Assembly: GCA_964565715.1 (NCBI GenBank)
Contig: CAZMGG010000002.1
Span: 1 to 64,000 of the forward strand
Source: CAZMGG01 sp964565715
GTDB lineage: Bacteria > Planctomycetota > UBA1135 > UBA2386
Length of the DNA: 64,000 nt
Direction: 5' to 3'
Below are positions 51,274 to 60,034 of this stretch, one piece after another. A program made the position numbers and the translations under genes. Within the stretch, counting starts at the first letter, position 1; each line of letters begins with the position of its first letter. Below the pieces are notes generated by a model. The model had not been told where the DNA came from. It saw only the letters and a program-made list of their open reading frames with translations, and ran no database searches.

Positions 51274-52934
51274 CGTTCCTCCAGGCCGATGGTGTTCATC
51301 TCGCGCGGCGACAGGAAGACCGTGCAGTGGGCGCGGATGCCGTGGCGCGCCAGCGGCTCGTAGGCCCAGGGCTGCCGGGCGAACGCCGCCTCGATCCCCT
51401 TGAGGTCGATCCGGTAGTGCGGCAGGGCCTGCACGGCCTGTTCGAGCCGCTGCACGGTGGCGTCCGCCGAGGCGCGCCCTTCCTCCAGTTCCTGCATGAT
51501 GTCGCACAGGGCATCGAGCTGGTCCAGCACCGTCGCCGTGTCGGTGACGCCGGTGATCATCCCCATGCCGGTCAGGATCGTCGCCGGATCCTGCTCGATG
51601 AAGTCGAAGGCGCCGAGGTCGTCGGTGCGCACGTAGCGCACCAGGGCCGGCAGGATCCGCCGGATGCGGGCGGTGTCGGTCAGCGACCAGAGCGCGATCC
51701 AGGTCGACAGCAGGCGCGGATCGCGGAACGCGACGTAGTTGCCGTAGACCAGCCGGTCTTGGAAGCGGAACAGCGCCTCGGTGAGGTCCTGCAGCGGCTG
51801 CATCCGCTCGCGGCGGAACACGTCCTCGCGGCAGGCCCGCACGATCAGCGCGATGCCGGTCGCCAGGGTCTGGAACGTGTTGATGTTGCCGATCGAGTAG
51901 AGCGCGTCGACGGTGGCCGCCGCGTGCGACGTCAGCCAGTAGCGGGCGCCGACGCAGTTCCGGCTGGTGTACTGCACGCGGCCGGTGTCGACCCAGGGCC
52001 GCACCGCCACCGCGTCGGCGAACTGCCGGCCGATCACCGGATGGGCGTCCAGGAACGCCGCCCATTCCTCGGCGGCGGACATGCCCGGCGGCTTCGGGAA
52101 CCGCCGGTTGTCGATGTTGAGGCCGACGCTGCACAACGGATTGGTCGAGTCCCGGTGGTTGTCGAACGGGATGACCCACACCCAGCCGCCATCGAAGAAG
52201 TGGTGCAGCGTCCCCTGGCTCCACAACGCCATGCTGTCGGGCACCGACTTCGTCGACTCGAACGGCCGGACGCCGACCATGTGGGTGAACAACGACCGCG
52301 AGTCGGTGCGCATCCGCGGCACCGGATCGCGCAGGTCGAGCCGCCTGGCCACCGGCGAGCGGTAGCCGCTGGCGTCGATCAGGAAGCGGCCGCGGATCGT
52401 CTCGCCGGCGGTCGTGCCGACGATCACGCCATCGTCGTCGAACTCGACGCGATCGACGGTGGTGGCCGGCCGGGGCGACGCGCCGGCGGCCAGGGCCGTC
52501 GACCACAACCACGCGTCGATGTCCTGCCGGAAGTAGTGCATCTCGTTGTGCGGCGCCTGCTTCTCGAACTCGTTCTCCGCCAGGAAGGCCTGCGGGATGA
52601 TGGCCTGCCAGGCCCGCTCCGGCGCCGCCTGGCCGGCGCGGTGGTAGAGGAAGCCAAAGTTGTTCTTCACCCCGGAGGTCGGCGCAACGTGACGGGTGAT
52701 GGCCTCCGCCGAGGCGATGTGGAGCAGTTCCGGGGCCTGGAAGCGGGCGGCAAGGATCCGCAGCCAGAGCGAGGACGGCGTCGTGGTCGATTCGCCCAGC
52801 GCGAAGCGCGGGTGGGTGCCCTGGTCGATCAGCACCACCGTCAGACCCTGCCGGCGCAGGCACAGCGCGGCGATGGAACCCGCCAGCCCCGAACCGAGGA
52901 TGACCACATCCGCCTGCGCGTGCTGTCTGCTCAT
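51267..52934 (-). CDS. Flavin-dependent halogenase-like FAD enzyme
   Basis: A 555-residue protein. FAD site: VVILGSGLAGS (G-x-G-x-x-G at 14-19) and RFALGEST, the GES variant of tryptophan- and phenol-type halogenases. The halogenase signature W-x-W-x-I-P is present (WVWVIP, residues 250-255). K90 in SGVKNNFGF lies where the catalytic Lys of these enzymes is expected. The region SIGNINTFQTLATGIALI forms the second flavin contact. The C-terminal 190 residues are helical. Such enzymes use reduced flavin from a separate reductase, none of which is seen here. An alternative is a non-halogenating member of the same FAD monooxygenase superfamily. It is coupled to the PhyH gene. Confidence 0.8.
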   Translation of the reverse strand: MSRQHAQADVVILGSGLAGSIAALCLRRQGLTVVLIDQGTHPRFALGESTTTPSSLWLRILAARFQAPELLHIASAEAITRHVAPTSGVKNNFGFLYHRAGQAAPERAWQAIIPQAFLAENEFEKQAPHNEMHYFRQDIDAWLWSTALAAGASPRPATTVDRVEFDDDGVIVGTTAGETIRGRFLIDASGYRSPVARRLDLRDPVPRMRTDSRSLFTHMVGVRPFESTKSVPDSMALWSQGTLHHFFDGGWVWVIPFDNHRDSTNPLCSVGLNIDNRRFPKPPGMSAAEEWAAFLDAHPVIGRQFADAVAVRPWVDTGRVQYTSRNCVGARYWLTSHAAATVDALYSIGNINTFQTLATGIALIVRACREDVFRRERMQPLQDLTEALFRFQDRLVYGNYVAFRDPRLLSTWIALWSLTDTARIRRILPALVRYVRTDDLGAFDFIEQDPATILTGMGMITGVTDTATVLDQLDALCDIMQELEEGRASADATVQRLEQAVQALPHYRIDLKGIEAAFARQPWAYEPLARHGIRAHCTVFLSPREMNTIGLEERC

Positions 52935-53257
52935 GCGACCCGAAGCCTGAACTGGACTCCCTCCGTCACCGCCGCCCGCGACCGGGCCCTGGCGCGGCGC
53001 ACCCTAGAGGAGCCGTCCCGGGCCGGCAAGTGCGCCCTGTGGCCCGGTCGGGTCCGGCCGGCCCCCGGGGCCCGATTCCCCGCCGCCCCCCCCCCCGGTC
53101 CCCCCAAGCCGCCCCTTCCCTCCGCCGCGGCCCCGCCCTACCGTCCTCCGCCTTCCGGATTCCGACCCCACCCCTCTGACCGCACCCGACCACCCCCCGC
53201 GCCGGACCGCCGGCCGGCATCGCCAGTTCGGCTTGGCTCCGAACCCCGGAAACGCCG
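52935..53257. other. Divergent 323-bp intergenic region, C-rich on plus strand
   Basis: This region separates the divergent halogenase-like and desaturase genes. It is extremely GC-rich with a strand-biased C tract at 53078-53120. Frames crossing it are low-complexity Pro/Arg. I see no clear promoter boxes. Confidence 0.5.
53078..53115 (-). promoter_or_regulatory. Potential G-quadruplex with a C11/G11 homopolymer
   Basis: On the minus strand four G-runs occur in order: 4 (53115-53112), 6 (53105-53100), 11 (53096-53086) and 4 (53081-53078), with loops of 6, 3 and 4 nt. This meets the simple G3+/N1-7 quadruplex rule. It lies about 145 bp upstream of the halogenase start on its coding strand and about 140 bp before the desaturase. 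An 11-nt homopolymer is also prone to slippage. Confidence 0.5.
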
Positions 53258-54163
53258 ATGCCTGCGGGTGAACCGACCATGACCGACACCACCCTCGCCC
53301 CACAACAGGGCCGCATTGCCTGGGTGAACCTCGTGTTCCTCGGCTTCGCCCACCTGGTGGCGGCGTTCGCGATCGTCTACCTCGCCGCGATCCACTTCTC
53401 GTGGTGGACCGTCGGCTTCGCGCTGCTGTGGGGCGCGCTGTGCGGCCTGTCCATCACGGCGGGCTACCACCGCTTGTTCTCGCACGCCGCCTACCAGGCC
53501 TCGGCGCCGCTGCGGCTGTTCTACCTGCTGTTCGGCGCCGCCTCGGTGCAGAACTCGGCCCTGGCCTGGTCCGAGGACCACCGCAAGCACCACGCCCACA
53601 CCGATCACGACGGCGATCCCTACGACATCCGCCGCGGCTTCTTCTGGGCCCACGTCGGCTGGGTCGTGCACCGCAACCCCGACGGCCGCACCAGGGATCG
53701 CGTGCGCGACCTGGAACGCGACCCGCTGGTGGTCTGGCAGCACCGCAACTACGTGCCGCTGGCGATCCTGTTCGGCGCCGGCCTGCCGGCGGCGGTCGGC
53801 CTGCTGTGGGGCGACCCGATCGGCACCATGCTGGTGGCCGGCTGGCTGCGGCTGGTGGTGCAGTGGCACTGCACGTTCTCGATCAACTCGCTGACCCACA
53901 TGTTCGGCCGGCAGACCTACACCGACCGGGTCTCGGCCCGCGACAGCTCCTGGATCGCCCTGCTGACCTTCGGCGAGGGCTACCACAACTTCCACCACCG
54001 CTTCCAGGTGGACTACCGCAACGGCATCCGCTGGTGGCAGTACGACCCCAGCAAGTGGTGGATCTGGAGCATGGCCCGGCTGCGCCTGGCGCGCGGGCTG
54101 CGGCGGGTGCCGGACGACCGGATCGCAGCGGCGGCAGCGGCGATGCGGGCCCAGCGGGCCTGA
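53258..54163 (+). CDS. Membrane fatty-acyl desaturase (delta-9 type)
   Basis: A 301-residue membrane di-iron desaturase. Three histidine boxes are present: HRLFSH (about 72), EDHRKHHAHTDH (about 108) and EGYHNFHH (about 242), the full set of eight or more ligands for stearoyl-CoA-type desaturases. Four membrane helices are expected around NLVFLGFAHLVAAFAIVYL, VGFALLWGALCGLSI, LRLFYLLFGAA and VPLAILFGAGLPAAV. The start could be ATG 53258 or ATG 53279; the latter gives the more usual MTDTT start. Function: introduces a cis double bond in saturated acyl chains to tune membrane fluidity. It needs a separate electron donor. Confidence 0.92.
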   Translation: MPAGEPTMTDTTLAPQQGRIAWVNLVFLGFAHLVAAFAIVYLAAIHFSWWTVGFALLWGALCGLSITAGYHRLFSHAAYQASAPLRLFYLLFGAASVQNSALAWSEDHRKHHAHTDHDGDPYDIRRGFFWAHVGWVVHRNPDGRTRDRVRDLERDPLVVWQHRNYVPLAILFGAGLPAAVGLLWGDPIGTMLVAGWLRLVVQWHCTFSINSLTHMFGRQTYTDRVSARDSSWIALLTFGEGYHNFHHRFQVDYRNGIRWWQYDPSKWWIWSMARLRLARGLRRVPDDRIAAAAAAMRAQRA

Positions 54164-54224
54164 ACGGGGCGTTACGCCGGGCCCGGACGGGGCTATCGTC
54201 GGCCCGTCCCCGCCCGAGAGCGCC

Positions 54225-56195
54225 ATGGTCCACGCCCGACTCCGCCGTACGTCTCACCTCGCCCTGACCGCAACGCTGCTGGCCGGGTGCGGCGGCGGCT
54301 CCGCGGCGCCGGACACGCCGGCCGCGCCGCTGTTCCTGGTGGCCGGCATGACGCCGCTGGTGCCCACCGGGCCGGGCGCCTGGACTGCCAAGGTGGATTA
54401 CGCCCGCTTCGGCCTGCGGCCCGGCCAGCCGGTGGACTGCTATGAGCTGACCACGCCGGCGGGCGCCGCTTTCCAGTTCGATCTGCTGACCCGCTCCGAC
54501 GCCAACCAGGGCCAGGCCCGGCTCGAACTGGGCCATGCCGCCGACGGCGGCGCCCGCACGGGCGGCGCGGCCGACACGATGGCCGGCGCCGGCATCGTTC
54601 CGTCGGCGCCCGGCGGCGTCAGCACCGACCCGTGGCTGCAGGCCTGGGGTGATGGCTTCGCCCGCATCAGCCTGTCGGGTTCCGTCGAGCGCGAACAGGT
54701 TCTCGTGGCGCGCAGCACCGACGCCGTGGGCACCGGCGTGGCGCTGATCCGGGTGACCATCGGCGACCCGTCGGCGATCAACGTGCCGGCGTCGCCGGTC
54801 GGCGCCGCGGTCGGCGAGCGCGATCGCCGCACGCTCTACTCCAGCAACTCCTGGCTGTTCGGCCTGCCGACGGTGGCGGTGTCGGGCGATCGCACCTCGG
54901 TGGTGACCTACGAGGGCGATCGCAACGATCCGCGCGACCACCGCCGCTACCGCATGCGGCTGCAGTACGACCACAACACCCACGCCGTCACCGGCGGCGG
55001 CACGCTGGAGGAAGGGCGCGACCCGGGCCACTGGCGCGATCACGAGATCGCCGCGCTGTTCAACGTGCTGGCGGTGGCGAGCAGCTCCTACGAGGGCGTG
55101 AAGCTGGCCCTCAGCTACGACCGGGGTGCCTCCTTCGACCAGACGCTGACCCTGGCGACCGGGACCCACGCCGACATCCTGCGGCTGGTGCAGATCGCCA
55201 TCGCCGCCGACTACTCGCTGGCGGTGAGCTGGTGGGCCACCGAGGCCGGCATCTGCAGCCTGAAGCTCGTGCGCGGCGCCCCCACGGCGTTCGGCCCCGG
55301 CGGCTCGCCCACCTTCTACCGCTTCGGCACGGTCGAGACCGTGCGCGTGGCCGGCCAGGACGCCATGCCGCTGCTGACCGGCATGACCTGGTCCGAGGGC
55401 GGCGACCTGGTGATCGGCTACGGCTACACGCGGACCACCTTCCTGCCGGACCGCAGCTTCGAGAACCGCACCGACAACGGCTGCATCGTGATCCCCTGGG
55501 GCGGCCTGCCGCGCGACGTGCTGGTGGCGAGCGACGCCACCATCGGCCGCGACCCCTCGGTGGCGACGATCGGCAGCGGCGACACCATGCAGGTGTTCTT
55601 CGCCTACGAGGGGCCGGGCGGCGTCCGGCTGGCGGTGAGCGAGGACGGCGGGCGGACCTTCCCGCGGCAGGAACTGGTGGACGACCGCATGGCCCACATG
55701 CCGACCGTGCTGGCCCGCCGGCAGGGCCCCGCGCGGCGGGTCGACCTGCTCTGGCTGACCCAGAGCCCCGGCGGCCGCGAACTGCGCCAGCGGCACTGGG
55801 ACGACTACGGCAGCAGCCCGGCGGTGGACGGGACGCTGAACCGGGCCCGCACCGTGCCCAGCGCCACCCTGCCGTCCGGCCACCCCGCCCCGGGCGGCCG
55901 CTTCGGCACCAGCACGCCGACGGTCGGCTTCCGCGTCACCGAGGTCGGCTTCTTCGGCTACGACGCGACCCTGGACGGCGACGACGTGGTGGTGGCCTAC
56001 GACCAGCAGACCTACGACGCGATGGTCTTCCTGATGCCGTTCCTGGTCGCCAGCACCACCGGCTCCATCCCGGGCATGGCCTCGCCGACCTTCTCGCCGG
56101 CCTCGCCGCCGCCGCTGGCGCCGGGCCTCACCGCGCCGGTGCCGGCGCCGGACCCGGCGCACATGCACCAGCTGGTGTTCGTGCGCATCGACTAG
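54225..56195 (+). CDS. Sialidase-like (BNR) lipoprotein
   Basis: A 656-residue predicted lipoprotein: signal ending ALTATLLAGCGGG with lipid Cys at about 22. The N-terminal about 190 residues are a beta domain with a Gly/Ala-rich loop. The remainder shows propeller-like strands and degenerate Asp boxes (SYDRGASFDQTL, SEDGGRTFPRQE), so a six-bladed sialidase-like fold is likely. A catalytic set is not identifiable. The C-terminus is Pro-rich (SPASPPPLAPGL). It is 48 bp upstream of the M19 dipeptidase on the same strand and may be co-transcribed. Binding of extracellular polymer is a family-level inference. Confidence 0.7.
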   Translation: MVHARLRRTSHLALTATLLAGCGGGSAAPDTPAAPLFLVAGMTPLVPTGPGAWTAKVDYARFGLRPGQPVDCYELTTPAGAAFQFDLLTRSDANQGQARLELGHAADGGARTGGAADTMAGAGIVPSAPGGVSTDPWLQAWGDGFARISLSGSVEREQVLVARSTDAVGTGVALIRVTIGDPSAINVPASPVGAAVGERDRRTLYSSNSWLFGLPTVAVSGDRTSVVTYEGDRNDPRDHRRYRMRLQYDHNTHAVTGGGTLEEGRDPGHWRDHEIAALFNVLAVASSSYEGVKLALSYDRGASFDQTLTLATGTHADILRLVQIAIAADYSLAVSWWATEAGICSLKLVRGAPTAFGPGGSPTFYRFGTVETVRVAGQDAMPLLTGMTWSEGGDLVIGYGYTRTTFLPDRSFENRTDNGCIVIPWGGLPRDVLVASDATIGRDPSVATIGSGDTMQVFFAYEGPGGVRLAVSEDGGRTFPRQELVDDRMAHMPTVLARRQGPARRVDLLWLTQSPGGRELRQRHWDDYGSSPAVDGTLNRARTVPSATLPSGHPAPGGRFGTSTPTVGFRVTEVGFFGYDATLDGDDVVVAYDQQTYDAMVFLMPFLVASTTGSIPGMASPTFSPASPPPLAPGLTAPVPAPDPAHMHQLVFVRID

Positions 56196-56243
56196 GGCGA
56201 CCCGGTGACCAGCGGGGCGGGCGCGGGCTCCGTAGAGGGGCCC

Positions 56244-57524
56244 ATGCGCACCCCCGCCCTGCTCCTGTCCGGGTTCCTGCTGCCCCTGCTCCCCGCCCAG
56301 GACGAGGCCGATGCCCTGCGGCAGAAGGCGCTGGCGATCCATCAGCGCGTGCTGACGCTGGACACCCACAAGGACATCGACGCGCTGCTGGCGCCGGAGT
56401 CGCTGCCCGAGGACCCCGCCACCCGCGAGCGCTTCCGCGCCAAGTACGACCCGACCGTGCGCGGCGAGCAGCAGGTCGACTTCGTCAAGATGCGGGAAGG
56501 CCACTACGACTGCGCCTTCTTCATCGTCTACGTCGGCCAGGGGGCGCTCACCGAGGCGGGCTACCGCCGGGCGCTCGACCAGGCCAACGCCAAGTTCGAC
56601 GCCATCCACCGCATGGCCCGTCTCCACCCCGACCACATCGGGCTCGCCACCTCGCCCGACCAGGTCGAGCAGCTCCACCGCGACGGCCGGCTGATCGCCT
56701 GCATCGGCATCGAGAACGGCTACCCGATGGGCGAGGACCTGTCGCTGATCGCGCAGTTCCACGCGCGCGGCGCGCGCTACATGTCGATCGCCCACAACAA
56801 CCACAGCCAGCTCGGCGATTCACACACGCCGGCCGAGCCCATGCACGGCGGGCTCAGCGAACTGGGCCGCAAGGCGGTGCTGAAGATGAACCGGGTCGGC
56901 ATCATGGTCGACGTCTCGCACGCCAGCCGCGACACGATGCTGCAGACCGTGGCCCTGTCGAAGGCGCCGGTGATCGCGTCCCACTCCGGCGCGCGCAGGG
57001 TCAACGACCACACCCGCAACCTCGACGACGAGCAGCTCCGCGCCATCAGGAAGAACCGCGGCGTGGTGCAGTGCGTGGCGCTGGCGGAGTTCGTGAAGAG
57101 CAACCCGGAGAACGCGGCCGCGCGGCGCAAGCTGCGCGAGGAACTGGGCCTCAGCGGCCGGCGCGGCGGCGGCAGCGGCGACAGCGCCGCCGACGGCGAC
57201 CTGGAGGCGCGCATGGCGAAGTACCGCGAGGGCCTTGCCGAGATCGACCGCAAGCATCCGCCCGCCGACGTGCGCGCCTTCGTCGACCACATCGACCACA
57301 TGGTGAAGATCGCCGGCATCGACCACGCCGGCATCGGTTCGGACTTCGACGGCGGCGGCGGCATCCGCGGCTGGAACGACGCCAGCGAGAGCCTCAACGT
57401 GACCGTCGAACTGCTGCGCCGCGGCTACACCGAGGAGCAGATCGGCCGCATCTGGTCGGGCAACCTGCTGCGGGTCTGGCGCGAGGTCGAGGCGGTGGCG
57501 CAGAAGCTGCAGGAGAAGGGGTAG
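56244..57524 (+). CDS. Exported membrane-dipeptidase-like peptidase (M19)
   Basis: A 426-residue protein; ATG 56244 is selected for its AGAGGGG ribosome site and signal peptide (ALLLSGFLLPLLPAQ). Renal-dipeptidase zinc ligands can be followed: H42-x-D44 (LDTHKDID; Lys replaces the usual Asn between them), Glu in IACIGIENGYPMG, His in MVDVSHAS and His in IASHSGARR, with the closing Asp in GIGSDFDGGGG. A Gly/Ser-rich insertion (RRGGGSGDSAADG, about 310) is not typical. It should cleave dipeptides, possibly including D-amino acids, outside the cytoplasm. Convergent with GH127; only 4 bp separate the stops. Confidence 0.92.
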   Translation: MRTPALLLSGFLLPLLPAQDEADALRQKALAIHQRVLTLDTHKDIDALLAPESLPEDPATRERFRAKYDPTVRGEQQVDFVKMREGHYDCAFFIVYVGQGALTEAGYRRALDQANAKFDAIHRMARLHPDHIGLATSPDQVEQLHRDGRLIACIGIENGYPMGEDLSLIAQFHARGARYMSIAHNNHSQLGDSHTPAEPMHGGLSELGRKAVLKMNRVGIMVDVSHASRDTMLQTVALSKAPVIASHSGARRVNDHTRNLDDEQLRAIRKNRGVVQCVALAEFVKSNPENAAARRKLREELGLSGRRGGGSGDSAADGDLEARMAKYREGLAEIDRKHPPADVRAFVDHIDHMVKIAGIDHAGIGSDFDGGGGIRGWNDASESLNVTVELLRRGYTEEQIGRIWSGNLLRVWREVEAVAQKLQEKG

Positions 57525-57528
57525 CGCC

Positions 57529-59964
57529 TCACTTCGCGGCCCCCTCCAGCCGCCACTCGTACAGCCCGCCGGCCCAACCCGCCTGGCTCTGGATCTCGAT
57601 CCGCACGCCGTCGGTGACCACCTCGGCGAACGTCGCCCGGCACCAGCCGTCCTTCTCCACGGGGAACCCGTCCGCCGCCGCCACCGGCCGCCACTCGCCG
57701 TCCTGCCGGCACAGCACCCGCCACGACGCCGGCACCCGGCACTCGCCGTGACCGGTGTCGTCGAACCAGTAGACCTGCACGCCGGTCACCCGGGCCTGGG
57801 CCGGCAGTTCGGCCTGCAGCCACTGCGCGCTGCCCTTCTGCGGCCACCAGTGCAGATGCGCATCGTCGGGATCCAACGACGCCGCCGGTTCGTGCTGATC
57901 CGTGAGAAGCCCCAGGTCGCCGCCGAACGACGCGGTGACCTTCGCCGTGCGCAGCAGCGTCGCCGCCGGCGCCGGCCGCGCCGCCGCCAGGGAAGCGGCG
58001 AGCCACACCGTCATCGGCGTGCGGCCGCGGTTGGCCCAGGCGAAGTAGGGAATCGCCGTGAACGGCCCCGCCTCGCCGGCCGCGACGCCGCCCGCCAGGG
58101 TCCGCGCGGTCGGCACCGCCCTGCCGGACAGCGTCATCACGCCCCCCAGCAGGTCCGGCCGCCACTCGGCTTCCACCTCGGCGTCGCCGGCCAGCACCAG
58201 CGACCGCACCGCCGGCGACGGCTGGTCGAGGCCCTCCAGCGCGTAGACCATCGGCCCGCGCATCAGCGCCACCAGCCCGCGGTTGGCCGACACCCGCTCG
58301 TCGCACACGACCCGCCGCACCGGCATCGGCACGGTGAACTGCACCAGGTCGCCCTTCTGCCAGCGTCGCCGGATCACCGCGAAGCCCTGGTCGTTCGACG
58401 CCAGCACCGGCTCGCCGTTCACCCGCAGCTCCCGGGTCGGCTCCCGGTCGTCGCCGTAGCGGTAGAGGCCGCCCGGCAGCGGCGCCCGCACCCAGCCCGG
58501 CACCCGCACCCGCAGCGCGAACTCATGGGGTTGCTCGGGCTCGACGCCGATCCGCAGGTCGCCGAGCCAGGGATAGCCGTGCCGCTGCGTCACCCGCACC
58601 GGCACGCCGTCGATCGCCAGATCGGCGCTGCCGCCGACGAACTGCGTCACCCACAGCGAGCCCTTGCCGGTGGCGTAGGCCATGCCCGGCAGCTGCGGCA
58701 CGAAGCGGTCGACGTTCGGCGGGCAGCAGGCGCAGCCGAACCACGCCTGCCGTTCGGCGCCGGCCGACTCGAGCGGGTTGGGATAGAAGAAGCGGTCGCC
58801 GGACAGGGACCAGCCGCTGTGGAAGGCGTTGAAGATCACCGCCTCGGCCATGTCGCAGTAGGCGCTGTCGCCGGTCGCCAGGAACAGCCGCCAGCTCCAC
58901 ATCGCATTGGCGATCGACGCGCACGTCTCGCCGTAGCCGCTGCGGTTCGGCAGCGTGAAGCGGGAGCCGAAGCCCTCGTTGCTCCCCTGCGAGCCCACGC
59001 CGCCGGTGAGGTAGACCTGGCTCGACGCCATGTCCTGCCACAGCCGGCGCGAGGCGGCCAGCGCCGCGCCGTCGCCGGTGAGCCGCGCCACGTCGGTCAG
59101 CGCCGCGAACAGGTAGCAGGCCCGCACGGCGTGGCCGACGATGGCGTCCTGTTCGAGGATCGGCCGGTGGTCCTGGGAGTACTCGCCGAACAGGTGACGG
59201 TCGCGGGTCCTGACGCCGCGGGCCTGGAGGAACCACTGCGCCTGCCGCAGGAAGCGTTCCTCGCCGGTGTGCCGGTGCAGCGCCAGCAGGCCCAGCTCGA
59301 TCTCCGGGTGGCCGGGCGGGAACGGGTTCTGGCCCTCGCCGGGACCGAACGTCGCCAGCACCAGCGCCGCGTTCTGCAGGGCCACGCGCAGCAGCGCGTC
59401 CTTGCCGGTGGCCTCGGCGTAGGCCACCGCCGCCTCGTACAGGTGGCCCGCGCAGTAGAGCTCGTGGCCGTGGTCGATGTTGGACCAGCGCTTCGCGCCG
59501 CCGGGCGGCATGTTCTTCGGATCGGCGATGGTGCGCGCCGTGTAGAGGTAGCCATCGGGCTCCTGGGCGCCCTGGATCGCCTGCACGATCTCGTCGATCC
59601 TCGCCTCGAGGTCCGGATCGCGTTGCTTCCGCAGCTCGTGCGCCGCCCCCTCGATCACCTTGTAGACGTCGGAGTCGTTGAAGCAGTAGCCGACCATGCC
59701 GCCGTCCTTCTTCTTCCCCGCCACCAGGAAGTTGTCGATCCGGTGCGTCGCCAGGCACTGCGCGATGTTGTGCGGGATGGTGACCCTGCGGTTCCGCTCG
59801 AGGCGCGGCGTCCAGAACGGATCGTCGACGCGGACCTGATGGAAGGGCACCGGCGTGATCGCCGGCGGGCCCTGCGGCGCGGGCAGCGCCGGAACCGACA
59901 GCAGCGACAGCGGCAGCAGGGCGGCAACCCAGACGACGGAGAACAGGAGGCGGCGGGCGACCAT
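57529..59964 (-). CDS. Exported GH127 beta-L-arabinofuranosidase-like glycosidase
   Basis: An 811-residue enzyme with a signal peptide (LLFSVVWVAALLPLSLLS) from ATG 59964. GH127 features: VDDPFWTPRLERNRRVTIPHN at the start, the alpha/alpha barrel with DPDGYLYTARTI-like and IDHGHELYCAGHLYEAAVA motifs, SNEGFGSRF, and the zinc-site/nucleophile motif GCACCPPNVDRF (about 410-421), where the double Cys and upstream Glu form the unusual cysteine-nucleophile centre. A beta-sandwich follows (about 480-660) and the C-terminal 140 residues look like a discoidin/CBM-type domain (WFDDTGHGECRVPASW). It should release L-arabinofuranose from plant or algal glycans. Confidence 0.93.
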   Translation of the reverse strand: MVARRLLFSVVWVAALLPLSLLSVPALPAPQGPPAITPVPFHQVRVDDPFWTPRLERNRRVTIPHNIAQCLATHRIDNFLVAGKKKDGGMVGYCFNDSDVYKVIEGAAHELRKQRDPDLEARIDEIVQAIQGAQEPDGYLYTARTIADPKNMPPGGAKRWSNIDHGHELYCAGHLYEAAVAYAEATGKDALLRVALQNAALVLATFGPGEGQNPFPPGHPEIELGLLALHRHTGEERFLRQAQWFLQARGVRTRDRHLFGEYSQDHRPILEQDAIVGHAVRACYLFAALTDVARLTGDGAALAASRRLWQDMASSQVYLTGGVGSQGSNEGFGSRFTLPNRSGYGETCASIANAMWSWRLFLATGDSAYCDMAEAVIFNAFHSGWSLSGDRFFYPNPLESAGAERQAWFGCACCPPNVDRFVPQLPGMAYATGKGSLWVTQFVGGSADLAIDGVPVRVTQRHGYPWLGDLRIGVEPEQPHEFALRVRVPGWVRAPLPGGLYRYGDDREPTRELRVNGEPVLASNDQGFAVIRRRWQKGDLVQFTVPMPVRRVVCDERVSANRGLVALMRGPMVYALEGLDQPSPAVRSLVLAGDAEVEAEWRPDLLGGVMTLSGRAVPTARTLAGGVAAGEAGPFTAIPYFAWANRGRTPMTVWLAASLAAARPAPAATLLRTAKVTASFGGDLGLLTDQHEPAASLDPDDAHLHWWPQKGSAQWLQAELPAQARVTGVQVYWFDDTGHGECRVPASWRVLCRQDGEWRPVAAADGFPVEKDGWCRATFAEVVTDGVRIEIQSQAGWAGGLYEWRLEGAAK

Positions 59965-60034
59965 GGGCGGCCACTGTATGCCTGCCGCTGGCTCGCCCCC
60001 AAGGGCCGCGTTAGGCTTCGCGACGAGGGTCCCC

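Noticed and set aside
50425..52863. 812-codon frame running through halogenase and PhyH
   Set aside because: The N-terminal 530 codons are an out-of-frame reading of the halogenase-like gene; the PhyH start at 51273 has its own strong ribosome site.
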